A stretch of DNA of 64,000 nt, taken from NCBI GenBank assembly GCA_965223305.1, contig CBDCWT010000026.1, positions 17,812-81,811 on the forward strand. Reading direction: 5' to 3'. Both the position numbers and the translations under genes were made by a program. Source of the DNA: CBDCWT01 sp965223305. Lineage in GTDB: Bacteria; Planctomycetota; Planctomycetia; Pirellulales; Pirellulaceae. This document shows, in pieces, positions 20,106 through 28,099 of this stretch. The notes under the pieces are model-generated. The model worked only from the letters and a program-made list of their open reading frames with translations. It did not search any database and was not told where the DNA came from. Each line of letters starts with the position of its first letter. Position 1 is the first letter of the stretch.

Positions 20106-21659
20106 ATGTTCCGCATCGCCCTGTTCGCAACAACGATTGCCCTGCTAAGTGTGCCGGCTGGTCAGACTTGGGCCCGCGGCAACCGTGCCGAACTCATTTC
20201 TCAACGGGACGCTGGCCGCTTCGGCCTCGAACGGGTCTGGTTTACCCGCGTCGCAATCGACTCCTCCAGGGGTGAAATCTCTCACGTCGGACAGCACGTC
20301 AGTTCGACCAGGTCCTATACGGTCTACGAACTGGCTCACGACCGCGGCAAGCTCGTGTTCTCCGAGCGTGACTTCGACCGCTTTGGCAAACGCCTGGGCA
20401 AGGCAGGTGCTCATCGGCAGGCGAAACTGAAAGCAGAAGAACTCGAGCTGTTGGAGCTGAATCCCAAGTTGACCGATCGAACCATCCAGGAAATTAACCT
20501 GTACGTCGCGACCAACCGGGGCGTGGTGCAAGCGATCGACGCTGAAACCGGCCGCACTCTCTGGGTCACCGAGACTGGACCTGCTGGCCAAGCCATCCGC
20601 GCCGTCGGTGCCAACGACGAATTCGTGGCAGCGGTCAACGTTTCGACGGTCTACGTTCTGAGTGCCGCCGATGGCAAGATCGTCTGGCAACGGAAAGTCC
20701 GTGGAGCGCCCAGCGCCGGACCGATACTCACACAAGATCTGCTCTTCGCCCCGCTGCTGGGCGGCACGGTCGAGATCCACCAACTGAAAGCAGAAGACGG
20801 CATACCGAGAAGCTTTCAATCCACCGGACATGTGGGCCGACCCATCTTCACTGGAAGGGTGGTCGCCTGGCCGTCCGATCGCGGGCACCTGTACATTGCA
20901 CAACCCGATACCAATAACATCCTCTTCCAGGTCGAGACCGGCCACTCCATTGATGCGTCTGCGACAGCATTGCACCCCGGTCGGCTGCTGGCCGCGTCGA
21001 CCGGCGGCTACGTCTACTGCATTGACGAGGAGACTGGCAAGATCCTGTGGCGGTTTTCCACGGGAGAGCCGATCCGACTGTCACCGCTAGTCGTGGGAGA
21101 AGCTGCTTTCATAACCACCGAAGGCGGGAATCTATTTCGCATTCATGGAAAGACGGGAACCGAGGATTGGATCCAGCCGGCGCCCGGCGTACACCGCGTG
21201 CTGGCTGCCAGTGAAGAACGCCTCTACTGCGTTTCGACAACGGGAAGGCTACTGATTCTCGACGCAGAGTCCGGTGGACGCTTCGGGGTGCTGGCCTCAA
21301 CGGTCCCGGCGGTCCAGGTGGAAAACAAACTGACAGACCGGATCTTCATCGGCACACGTGGTGGTTTCATTCAATGCCTGCGGGAGCGGAACAATGAGTG
21401 GCCCGTCATCCACCTCAGCGCGGCGGAACTGGCAGCCCCCCAACCGTCCGACGAACGGTCTACTCCAATGACCGAAGATCCTGTGACGGCTCCCCTCGAC
21501 GCAACGCCAACCGAGGAGCCAGATCCCTTCTCCGGATTCGGCGATAGCGACCCGTTCGCGACGGACGCCGATGATGTCGACCCGTTCAAAGAGTCGACCG
21601 GCTCGACCGATGAGCCGACCCCCGAGGTATCTGACTCCCCTTTCGATTCTCCGTTTTAG
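20106..21659 (+). CDS. Secreted PQQ-like beta-propeller repeat protein
   Basis: The ATG at 20106 is chosen because AAAAGGTG lies upstream and a signal peptide follows (MFRIALFATTIALLSVPAGQ, cleavage after TWA). The upstream in-frame extension would bury that signal. Blade-like repeats follow: VQAIDAETGRTLWVTETGP, VYVLSAADGKIVWQRKVRG, VYCIDEETGKILWRFSTGEP and LFRIHGKTGTEDWI. These are the tryptophan-docking repeats of PQQ dehydrogenases and BamB-like proteins. Catalytic residues of dehydrogenases are not apparent, so a scaffold role is likelier. The last 60 residues form an acidic, disordered tail with repeated DPF/SPF (DPFSGFGDSDPF, VDPFKES, SPFDSPF). It is probably exported or periplasmic. 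Confidence 0.85.
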   Translation: MFRIALFATTIALLSVPAGQTWARGNRAELISQRDAGRFGLERVWFTRVAIDSSRGEISHVGQHVSSTRSYTVYELAHDRGKLVFSERDFDRFGKRLGKAGAHRQAKLKAEELELLELNPKLTDRTIQEINLYVATNRGVVQAIDAETGRTLWVTETGPAGQAIRAVGANDEFVAAVNVSTVYVLSAADGKIVWQRKVRGAPSAGPILTQDLLFAPLLGGTVEIHQLKAEDGIPRSFQSTGHVGRPIFTGRVVAWPSDRGHLYIAQPDTNNILFQVETGHSIDASATALHPGRLLAASTGGYVYCIDEETGKILWRFSTGEPIRLSPLVVGEAAFITTEGGNLFRIHGKTGTEDWIQPAPGVHRVLAASEERLYCVSTTGRLLILDAESGGRFGVLASTVPAVQVENKLTDRIFIGTRGGFIQCLRERNNEWPVIHLSAAELAAPQPSDERSTPMTEDPVTAPLDATPTEEPDPFSGFGDSDPFATDADDVDPFKESTGSTDEPTPEVSDSPFDSPF

Positions 21660-21718
21660 ATCGCCGCGTCCGGAAGCGGTTGAGTTCGCCGGACGCTACG
21701 CATCGATTTCCCTGGAAA

Positions 21719-21957
21719 ACCGTGGGCTAACGCCCAGCGGCTGATTTTGCAGCGTAGCCGAACTCGCCGGAGTTTGGCGGACTTCGTCTTTCGTCACTCT
21801 CCCCTCGGGGAGAGTCGGCCCGAAGGGCCGGTGAGGGGGGCACGCCTCAGGGCGGTCACTCCCAGGCAGCCCTCCCCGGACGCTATCGCGTCCGACCCGA
21901 GGGTGAGGTGGATGCTGGCAAGTTTGGGTCAACATGAAGCGTAATAGCTGCTCGACC
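21719..21957. repeat. Composite modular intergenic repeat, downstream of beta-propeller gene
   Basis: Modules in order: CCGTGGGCTAACGCCCAGCGG, TAGCCGAACTCGCCGGAGTTTG, TTCGTCTTTCGTCACTCTC, GGCCCGAAGGGCC palindrome, CCTCCCCGGACGC, and CATGAAGCGTAATAGCTGC. It fills nearly the whole gap between two genes. Confidence 0.85.
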
Positions 21958-21974
21958 TTGTCTTGAGACAAAGC

Positions 21975-22190
21975 CTAGCCGCAGCATGGCTCCAGCAACG
22001 ACTCCGCCACTTGCGCGTCGTCGGACCAATCGCGCTGCTCGCGGCATGCCGCACGCAAGATCGCGTCCCACTCCTCTTGGCCAGCGCCTATTAGCTGGTC
22101 TTGCACTGAAATCAAAGCGTCGACGATACGATCCAGGATCTTGTCTTGGTGTTGATCGTGAGCGACTGGCTGCTGGATGAGCTGAGACAT
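21975..22190 (-). CDS. Small hypothetical protein
   Basis: The protein has 71 residues, MSQLIQQPVAHDQHQDKILD at the start. The ATG at 22190 is favoured over an ATG at 22259 because a perfect Shine-Dalgarno sequence precedes it. It is soluble and helical, with an acidic segment (QEEWDAILRAACREQRDWSD) and two Cys at the C-terminus (EPCCG). No family is recognised. It lies between two blocks of repeats. Confidence 0.6.
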   Translation of the reverse strand: MSQLIQQPVAHDQHQDKILDRIVDALISVQDQLIGAGQEEWDAILRAACREQRDWSDDAQVAESLLEPCCG

Positions 22191-22194
22191 GAAC

Positions 22195-22202
22195 GACCTC
22201 CT
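22195..22202 (-). promoter_or_regulatory. Strong Shine-Dalgarno sequence
   Basis: The minus strand reads AAGGAGGT four bases before the start at 22190. Few genes in this window have so clear a site, so it decides the start of the 71-residue protein. Confidence 0.8.
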
Positions 22203-22403
22203 TGTTCCGAGCGGTAGCAAAAGATGAGTGCTTGTATTGTAGTGCAACTCCAATGCCAACCAGACGCCCCAATCCTACGGAACACCGTAAATCAATACTA
22301 GAAAATCGGTTACACGTCGGATTTTAACGGCCTGCCGGGGAGGAGCCGCCGCGCCGACCATGTAGATTCTACAGCCGCTCGCGGGACCGCCTTCACAGCG
22401 GCC

Positions 22404-22850
22404 ACCGGTGAGCGCCAAACTCTGGCGAGTTCGGCTACGCTCCAAATCAGCCGCTGGGCGTTAGCCCACGGTTCCTCAGCGAAACCGACGCGTAGCGTCT
22501 GGGGACGGCTGCCCGGGATTGATCGCCCCGAGGCGTGCCCCCCCCTCTCCGGCCCTTCGGGCCGACTCTCCCCGAGGGGAGAGTGACGAAAGACGAGGTC
22601 CGCCAAACTCTGGCGAGTTCGGCTAATCAGCCGCTGGGCGTGAACCCACGGCTCTCACCAAACCGGATGCTAACGCATGCCGGCTGATCGGTGTGGCCGC
22701 GCAACATCAGCCGCTGGGCGTTAGCCCACGGTTCCCCGGCGGCTCCCCCTCTCCGGCCCTTTGGGCCGACTCTCCCCGGGGGGAGACGAAATCGCGCACT
22801 AACTCAAAAGCTGCACGATCTCCTGACGCTTCGCGTTCCGATTGATGGAG
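22404..22850. repeat. Composite modular intergenic repeat, double unit
   Basis: The block contains CCAAACTCTGGCGAGTTCGG twice, CAGCCGCTGGGCGT-AGCCCACGG three times, the GGCCCTTCGGGCC palindrome twice (the second as CCCTTTGGG), and AAACCGGATGCTAACGCATG once. The last 100 bases carry AAAAGCTGCACGATCTCC. About 85 bp (22650-22735) match 33501-33585 almost exactly. Confidence 0.85.
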
Positions 22851-22991
22851 AAGCGGATTCGCGATTCGAACCGGCCGCTAACGCGGTCCGGCTGAATGAA
22901 ACCCACGGCGCAGCCGCCGAAGGGCTCTACGGCGCCGCGCGATTGCGTTGAAGCCGGTGCTGGGCGAGAAGGCAGAGTCAGCTTCGAGTGG

Positions 22992-23555
22992 TCACGCCCG
23001 CGAGAGAAAGTCACCGGAACGGGTATCAACCTTGATCTTCTCGCCTTGCTTGATGAACTCGGGCACTTGCACCACAAGCCCGGTCTCCAAGGTAGCCGGT
23101 TTTGTGCGGCCAGTAGCCGAATTCCCTCGTGCGCCCGGTTCGCACTCGGTGATCGTAAGCTCCACGGCAGTCGGCGTCTGAACTCCCACACACTCGGAGT
23201 TGTAGATCAACGCCAGCAAGCCGTCGATCTCCTCTGTGATGTAAGGCCTTGCATCGCCAACATCCTCGAGGGCAATCGACCATTGATTGTAGTCTTGCTG
23301 GTCGAGCAAGTGCATGTGCGTGGCATCGGCATACATCAGCTTGACCGGCCGGCGTTCGAAGTCTGCACCTTCGAGTGACTCGCCGCCTTTCAACGTGATA
23401 TCCGTCTTTTGTTTGCTGACCAGGTTGCGACCCCGGTATTTGTAGAGCGTCGCGGCGCCGCGCGCAGACGGTGTTTGCACGGACACCGTCTCAATGAGCA
23501 CAGGTGCGCCGTCGACATTTACAACGGCGCCGGGTTTGATTTCTTTGGCCTGCAT
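22992..23555 (-). CDS. efpL: Elongation factor P-like protein EfpL (YeiP type)
   Basis: EF-P family proteins enter the ribosomal E site and relieve stalling at proline-rich stretches. The length of 187 residues and three-domain layout are normal: KOW-like domain I (1-65), then two OB domains, ending VDTRSGDFLSRA. The tip loop reads VQTPSARGAATLYKYRG (Arg32), which matches the YeiP/EfpL consensus PTARGAATLYK rather than the PGKGQAF loop of canonical EF-P. The C-terminal TGLVVQVPEFIKQGEKIKVD is also close to YeiP. It may do the work of EF-P in this organism. It is often annotated simply as efp. It has no linked modifying enzyme here. Confidence 0.85.
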   Translation of the reverse strand: MQAKEIKPGAVVNVDGAPVLIETVSVQTPSARGAATLYKYRGRNLVSKQKTDITLKGGESLEGADFERRPVKLMYADATHMHLLDQQDYNQWSIALEDVGDARPYITEEIDGLLALIYNSECVGVQTPTAVELTITECEPGARGNSATGRTKPATLETGLVVQVPEFIKQGEKIKVDTRSGDFLSRA

Positions 23556-23586
23556 TGCTATTTGTCGCTTGCCGACACGGACGTTC

Positions 23587-24069
23587 CTAGGGCATTAGCG
23601 AACCGGACTGTGGATCGATTCCGATCCCTTGGCAGAGTCCGGCCAACCGCTCCAGGACGATCAACAGTGCCCCGGGGTCCAACACATCGTCGTCACCATC
23701 ATCGAACATCTGCACCTGTTCGAAGTGAAAAACGTCGAATCGCGAGTTGCACTCGCCCAGCCGATCGAGCTTGCCGCGTTCTTCTTCGGTGAGTGTTGTG
23801 CGAGCAAGGTCACGGAGAAGTTCGTCGATCTGCTCTTGCACCTCCTCCCCTGTGACATAGGTGATGTCCATCGCTGAAAAGTCGTCGGGGGACTTCAGTG
23901 TCAGTGACTCGAACAAACCGTCGCCATCACCTCGGCTGTCTGCCACCTCGATTCGAGAATCCTCCGCAAACGACTCGGACACTTTGTCGGCGAGCGGCCG
24001 ATCCGACTCGCGAAACAGCACAAAATAGGTTTCGCGCCATTGATATCTATCATCACTGAACAGCGACAT
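23587..24069 (-). CDS. Hypothetical protein
   Basis: The start MSLFSDDRYQWRETYFVLF at 24069 lies four bases after the stop of the upstream small gene, implying coupling. The protein has 160 residues and is acidic, with no membrane segment. It contains RESDRPLADKVSESFAED and the low-complexity FDDGDDDVLDPGALLIVLER. The layout suggests a small alpha/beta protein. No family is recognised. EfpL follows 31 bp downstream in the same direction. Confidence 0.65.
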   Translation of the reverse strand: MSLFSDDRYQWRETYFVLFRESDRPLADKVSESFAEDSRIEVADSRGDGDGLFESLTLKSPDDFSAMDITYVTGEEVQEQIDELLRDLARTTLTEEERGKLDRLGECNSRFDVFHFEQVQMFDDGDDDVLDPGALLIVLERLAGLCQGIGIDPQSGSLMP

Positions 24070-24073
24070 CGCT

Positions 24074-24307
24074 TCACCGCCAGTCGTCGTCGATTTCCGT
24101 GCCACTTTGCCAGGCTTCGATTGCCGCCAGCATATTATCGCGTTCTTCACGGCTGGCCCAGACCGAGTCGTCTTGCTCGAGGCGGATTTCGTAGTCACCT
24201 TCGTGCATGCAGTCCTCATGCCCGCAAAAATGGGGCACTTCAGCGATCCACATCACACGGTAGAGAGGAATGTACTTGTCGTCTGCTTTGCAAAATATGG
24301 ATGCCAT
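24074..24307 (-). CDS. Small Cys/His-containing hypothetical protein
   Basis: The start MASIFCKADDKYIPLYRVMW at 24307 is supported by AAGGAAGGGGAG upstream on the coding strand. The protein has 77 residues. The motif HFCGHEDCMHEGDYEIRLEQ has two Cys and two His that could bind a metal. It ends GTEIDDDWR. It is coupled to the 160-residue gene downstream. No family is recognised. Confidence 0.65.
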   Translation of the reverse strand: MASIFCKADDKYIPLYRVMWIAEVPHFCGHEDCMHEGDYEIRLEQDDSVWASREERDNMLAAIEAWQSGTEIDDDWR

Positions 24308-24394
24308 AGCAACTCCCCTTCCTTGATCTGGTTCCACGCTAACGTGTCGCGGCACAGCAACCTGAAAACGGGTTCCTGGGTTCGAGCTGGCCCA

Positions 24395-25222
24395 TCACGA
24401 TTGGCCCAGTTCCCGCGACCGCTCGGTGGCGGCCTGAACTGCGTCGATCAGCGCAGCGCGAAAGCCGTGACCTTCCAAAACCTGTAGACCGACGATCGTC
24501 GTGCCGCCCGGACTGGTCACACGGTCCTTCAGGACACTGGGGTGGTCATCGGTCTCGATCACCATCCGTGCTGCGCCCAGCACTGTGTGTGCGGCGAGCC
24601 GAGCAGCAGCGGAACGCGGCAGACCCATCCGCACGCCACCGTCGCTGAGCGCCTCGATCATAGTATACACATAGGCGGGACCAGAACCGGAGAGTCCTGT
24701 CACGGCGTCCAGCTGAGCTTCATCCAGTGGGATGGCGACCCCCACGCGATCCAGCAGCTGCTGAACCAGCTCTCGATCGGCAGCGGTTACATCCGGCCCC
24801 AGGGTGTAGCCGGCTGCGCCGCTGCCCACCAAGCAAGGAGTGTTAGGCATAACGCGGACCACTCTCCGTGTTTGCAGGCGTTCGCAGAGGACGGCCAGGG
24901 GAACTCCGGCGAGAATCGAGACGAACAGCACCTCCGACGCCGCTTGCGGCGCAAGCTCTGATGCCACCTGCGGAAAATGCTGCGGCTTGACGGCGAGAAA
25001 GACCACATCTGCTGCTTCGACGAGCGCTGCGTTGCTGGCGGCAACCTGGCTGGCGGGCATTTCACGGACAAACTCATCGCACGCCGCAGCCACGGGATCG
25101 TAGATTATCAGACCGCCGTCCGGTGCGTGCGGGCCACGGCTGAAACCGCGCGCCAGGGCACGCGCCATTTGGCCGGCACCGATGAACCCGAACACGGGAT
25201 TGGTTCTGCACATGCTGGTCAT
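24395..25222 (-). CDS. proC: Pyrroline-5-carboxylate reductase
   Basis: The enzyme reduces pyrroline-5-carboxylate to proline with NAD(P)H, the last step of proline synthesis. The Rossmann motif is FGFIGAGQMARALARGF near residue 12. The C-terminal dimerisation and active-site signature is VTGLSGSGPAYVYTMIEALS followed by DRVTSPGGTTI. The length of 275 residues is normal. It sits 87 bp upstream of the small metal-motif gene on the same strand. Confidence 0.95.
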   Translation of the reverse strand: MTSMCRTNPVFGFIGAGQMARALARGFSRGPHAPDGGLIIYDPVAAACDEFVREMPASQVAASNAALVEAADVVFLAVKPQHFPQVASELAPQAASEVLFVSILAGVPLAVLCERLQTRRVVRVMPNTPCLVGSGAAGYTLGPDVTAADRELVQQLLDRVGVAIPLDEAQLDAVTGLSGSGPAYVYTMIEALSDGGVRMGLPRSAAARLAAHTVLGAARMVIETDDHPSVLKDRVTSPGGTTIVGLQVLEGHGFRAALIDAVQAATERSRELGQS

Positions 25223-25387
25223 CTCGTCGCCCTAGATACGAAGCGCCAATGCTACCGAAAAACAGAGGGCAAGGACACGGGTGAACTGCCCTGGACAGCC
25301 TGGGTTCATTCTGGCACACTGCCGCCCCATTTCGCAGCTGCCCTTCCGCAGCACCCGGATCAGCTTATTCATCGGAGGAATCTCGTC

Positions 25388-25894
25388 GTGAGAACCGTGT
25401 CCGTTGTCCTGCTCTGCTCGCTGGTGACCGTGGCGACCCCCGCTTCCCAAGCAACTGCCGAAGATGGATTCAAGTTTCCGAATCTGATACCGTTCAAGAG
25501 TAAGCAGACGCGTCCGCTGCGCAACAAACCGGACCGCCCCTTGAACCTACCGAAACTACCGCCCCCACCATCACTGACGCTGCCTGACCTACCAACCTTG
25601 AACATGCCGAAGTTGGAACTCCCGAAGCTCGGTGTCACGACGAAACGAAACGAACCCTCTACCTGGACGCGTTTGAACCGCAGCACCAAGAATCTGTTTA
25701 CCAAGACCAAGTCGGCGCTGATGTCTTGGGGCGAAAAGCCGTCACAGGGTTCGCCGCGCCGGCGCGGGAGCCAACGCGTAGCGCGGCAGGCCGACAAACC
25801 ATCGCTGATGTCCAACTTGTTCGGCACTCGATCGGAGAAGCCGGAGGTGGATTCGGTGAACGACTACCTAGCCCTCCCGCGGCCCATGCCGTAG
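25388..25894 (+). CDS. Exported proline-rich hypothetical protein
   Basis: The start is GTG 25388, with GGAGGA nine bases upstream; the same frame is open far upstream but only by overlap with proC on the other strand. A signal peptide follows (VRTVSVVLLCSLVTVATPA, cleavage near SQATA). The mature part is proline-rich (LNLPKLPPPPSLTLPDLP, LNMPKLELPKLGV) and basic. The end has NDYLALPRPMP. The repeated LPxL spacing suggests an extended structure. No family is recognised. Proline runs of this kind are the sort of sequence that needs EF-P family help, but the link is only suggestive. Confidence 0.6.
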   Translation: MRTVSVVLLCSLVTVATPASQATAEDGFKFPNLIPFKSKQTRPLRNKPDRPLNLPKLPPPPSLTLPDLPTLNMPKLELPKLGVTTKRNEPSTWTRLNRSTKNLFTKTKSALMSWGEKPSQGSPRRRGSQRVARQADKPSLMSNLFGTRSEKPEVDSVNDYLALPRPMP

Positions 25895-26061
25895 CAAGAC
25901 AGCAACCCTCGCCCGACGCCGTTAACGGCTTTCCCAACGTTCCACCGCGATCCGATCGTAGCCGGTCACCAGCGTCGTAGCCGACTCGGCAGCGTCGCAA
26001 CCAAACTCGCCAGAGTCGATAGGGGTAGGGAGGTCCGGTTGGGCCGGACTTCCCTCCCTCC

Positions 26062-26094
26062 GAACCGTACGTGCGGTTCTCCCGCATACGGCTC
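26062..26094 (-). ncRNA. Group II intron domain V
   Basis: A 33-nt hairpin starts GAGCCGTATGCGG, has a GAGA-type loop, and closes CCGCACGTACGGTTC. This is the conserved catalytic stem. It begins five bases after the reverse transcriptase stop codon. Confidence 0.92.
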
Positions 26095-26099
26095 TCCAG

Positions 26100-27437
26100 T
26101 TAGTAGTTGACGGATTGAGCGAAACGAAAGTGGGCCTCTCGCAGACTATAGAGCCCCGCTTTCGTAAAGTACGCATTTGGCCAACGTTGCTGACGTGGTA
26201 GACGCTCGGGGTTTTTCCGGTGTCGCTTCAGTAGCAACCGCCGGAGGCGGCTGCGAATCTTGGCGTCAAGGTCTTTGTAAATCGTCCAGCGACAGTGTCG
26301 AAAATAACCGAACCAGCCGACGAGAACGCGGTTTAGTTCGGCCACAATCAACTCCACAGAACCGGGCCTTTTACGAGGCGTCAGTTCTTTGATCCGAGCC
26401 TTCATCTTCGCAAGGCTCTCGCGGCGAGGATAGATCTTGTCCCCGCGAAACGAGTAGCCCAGAAACTCGAAGCTTCGGACGCGACTGTCAACGATCTTCG
26501 TCTTCGTTGGATGCAGAGTCAAACCGGCTTGCTCGACCCACGCAGTGATCAACCGAAGAGCCTCTTCGGCTTCGGATTGGCTACGGCACAGTACGACAAA
26601 GTCGTCCGCGTAACGCACCATCTCGAAACCGGCGTCGGCCATCTGATGATCCAGCGGGTTGAGGTACAGATTCGACAACACGGGTGAAAGCACTGCCCCT
26701 TGCGGCACGCCGGCAATCGGCGTCCATTCGCGGAGTTCTTCCAAAATGTTCTGATCAAGAAAGAGCTTGAGCAGTTTCAGCATCCGTGAGTCCGAAATAT
26801 GCTCTTTGACCAAAGCCAGCAAGCGGTCTTTCGGAATCGTATCGAAGTAACCTCTCAAGTCCGCATCGACTACGTAAACGTAACCCGCCTGAAGTTTCTG
26901 CTCGACGATGCGAAGTGCATCATGAGCTCCCACTCCATGACGAAAGCCAAAGCTTCGCTCATGGAACTGGTGATCCAGGATTGGTTCAATCACGTCGAGC
27001 ATCGCCCGTTGGACGGTGCGGTCGCGGACTGTCGGAATGCCCAGCGGGCGGGTCTCGTTCGGTCTTCCCGGTTTGGGAATGTGAACGCGAAGTACCGCAC
27101 TGGGGCGATAGGTTTGTGCTTTGATTTCTTCGGAGAGCTGCTGTGTTTCCACGAGCAGATGTTCTTCGAACTCTTCGCAGCTTTGCCCATCAACTCCGGC
27201 CGATTTCTTCTTCCCGGTCACTTTGCGTGCGGCCGTGTAAAGATTCAGCGGGGCGTAAACCTTGTCAATTAACGCGTGCCATTTGCCTCCTTTCACTTTG
27301 TTTTCCAAAAGTGTCGTCAACATTCGGTCGGTCCATACAGCAGGCTGAGCCCACCGGCGAATGTCCGGCGTCTCTCCAGTCGGTATAGCCGTAAACGGCA
27401 CTCGTTCTGGCAAAGTATCTTTCGATTTGCTTTTCAT
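26100..27437 (-). CDS. ltrA: Group II intron reverse transcriptase/maturase
   Basis: The protein copies the intron into new DNA sites and helps it splice. It has 445 residues, starting MKSKSKDTLPERVPF. Motifs in order: KSAGVDGQSCEEFE (RT0/1), YRPSAVLRVHIPKP and RPLGIPTVRDRTVQRAM (RT2), FGFRHGVGAHDAL, VVDADLRGYFDTI (first catalytic Asp), GVPQGAVLSPVLSNLYL, and MVRYADDFVVL (catalytic YADD). The maturase X domain follows (LNRVLVGWFGYFRHC). I see no HNH endonuclease at the C-terminus, as in endonuclease-less introns. It lies inside the intron, ending next to domain V. Confidence 0.96.
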   Translation of the reverse strand: MKSKSKDTLPERVPFTAIPTGETPDIRRWAQPAVWTDRMLTTLLENKVKGGKWHALIDKVYAPLNLYTAARKVTGKKKSAGVDGQSCEEFEEHLLVETQQLSEEIKAQTYRPSAVLRVHIPKPGRPNETRPLGIPTVRDRTVQRAMLDVIEPILDHQFHERSFGFRHGVGAHDALRIVEQKLQAGYVYVVDADLRGYFDTIPKDRLLALVKEHISDSRMLKLLKLFLDQNILEELREWTPIAGVPQGAVLSPVLSNLYLNPLDHQMADAGFEMVRYADDFVVLCRSQSEAEEALRLITAWVEQAGLTLHPTKTKIVDSRVRSFEFLGYSFRGDKIYPRRESLAKMKARIKELTPRKRPGSVELIVAELNRVLVGWFGYFRHCRWTIYKDLDAKIRSRLRRLLLKRHRKNPERLPRQQRWPNAYFTKAGLYSLREAHFRFAQSVNY

Positions 27438-27941
27438 GTGTTAGGGCGTTCCGAATCTACTTCCCTGCCTCCCTTCGCTCGCGGTGGGTTTGGTTCCCAC
27501 CGGTCAGCACTACTATGAAGGCTCTGACTCCTCAGCTGAACGCATCATAGGTCTGCACGCTGCTGAGGCCTCCCTGCTTATCTCGATTGAACTTCCGAAC
27601 ATTCCGTCTCCAACAACACTACTGCCATTTCGCTCGCCTCGGTTTGACACGTTACCGTTTCCATTCACCGTGCGAGCCGCCTCACCGACCTGCGGTGTCT
27701 ACCGCCGCCCGGAGTTGGGCCTCGTCTGGGACGTTGTGTGAGGTCAGGGGTTCGCGAGTCACTAGGACGCTCCCCGACAGGCTTGGCCGAATCGAGTTCA
27801 CTTGCGTTACGGACTGTTCTTTCGTCTCCGGTTGCTCCCCACCCTTTCTGTTGAAAACGCAGTTACCGTCGACTACGGAGTGGTAACGTCTTCTCCGATC
27901 AGGACTTTCACCTGATAATTCAATCGCCTTCACAGGCGCAC

Positions 27942-28004
27942 TAGCCGAACTCGCCAGAGTTTGGTCGACTGCTGATACCGTCCAAATTCTGGCGAATTCG
28001 GCTA
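27942..28004. repeat. 23-bp inverted repeat at the intron insertion site
   Basis: TAGCCGAACTCGCCAGAGTT (plus TGG) at 27942-27964 pairs with CCAAATTCTGGCGAATTCGG (plus CTA) at 27982-28004, with two mismatches and a 17-base loop. The intron begins at the outer edge of the first arm. The arms are copies of the dispersed TAGCCGAACTCGCC repeat. Confidence 0.88.
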
Positions 28005-28099
28005 CAAGAAATCTCTAACGGCGTTACCTCTCGCCGCCCGGCATGTCGCCGCTTGGATCCCTCCTCTCTCAGCTCGGTCGCGGTTAAAATAGAACCGCC

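Larger units (their letters stand above)
26019..27941 (-). mobile_element. Complete group II intron (1923 nt)
   Basis: On the minus strand the intron starts GTGCGCCTGTGAAGGCGAT at 27941, a typical group II 5' end. The reverse transcriptase lies in the domain IV position. Domain V is at 26062-26094 and domain VI follows (26020-26061), with a candidate bulged A eight bases from the 3' end. The intron ends ...CCCTACCCCTAT at 26019. The exons join as CGAGTTCGGCTA + CGACTCTGGCGAG. This exact junction occurs uninterrupted at 46923-46971, which fixes both ends. The 5' exon ends with the 3' arm of a 23-bp hairpin (27942-28004). No truncation or frameshift was seen, so it is probably active. I cannot assign the class with confidence; landing behind a hairpin is typical of IIC. 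Confidence 0.93.

Noticed and set aside
24308..24355. Upstream start for the small CysHis protein
   Set aside because: A purine-rich ribosome site sits right before the ATG at 24307, inside the longer frame.
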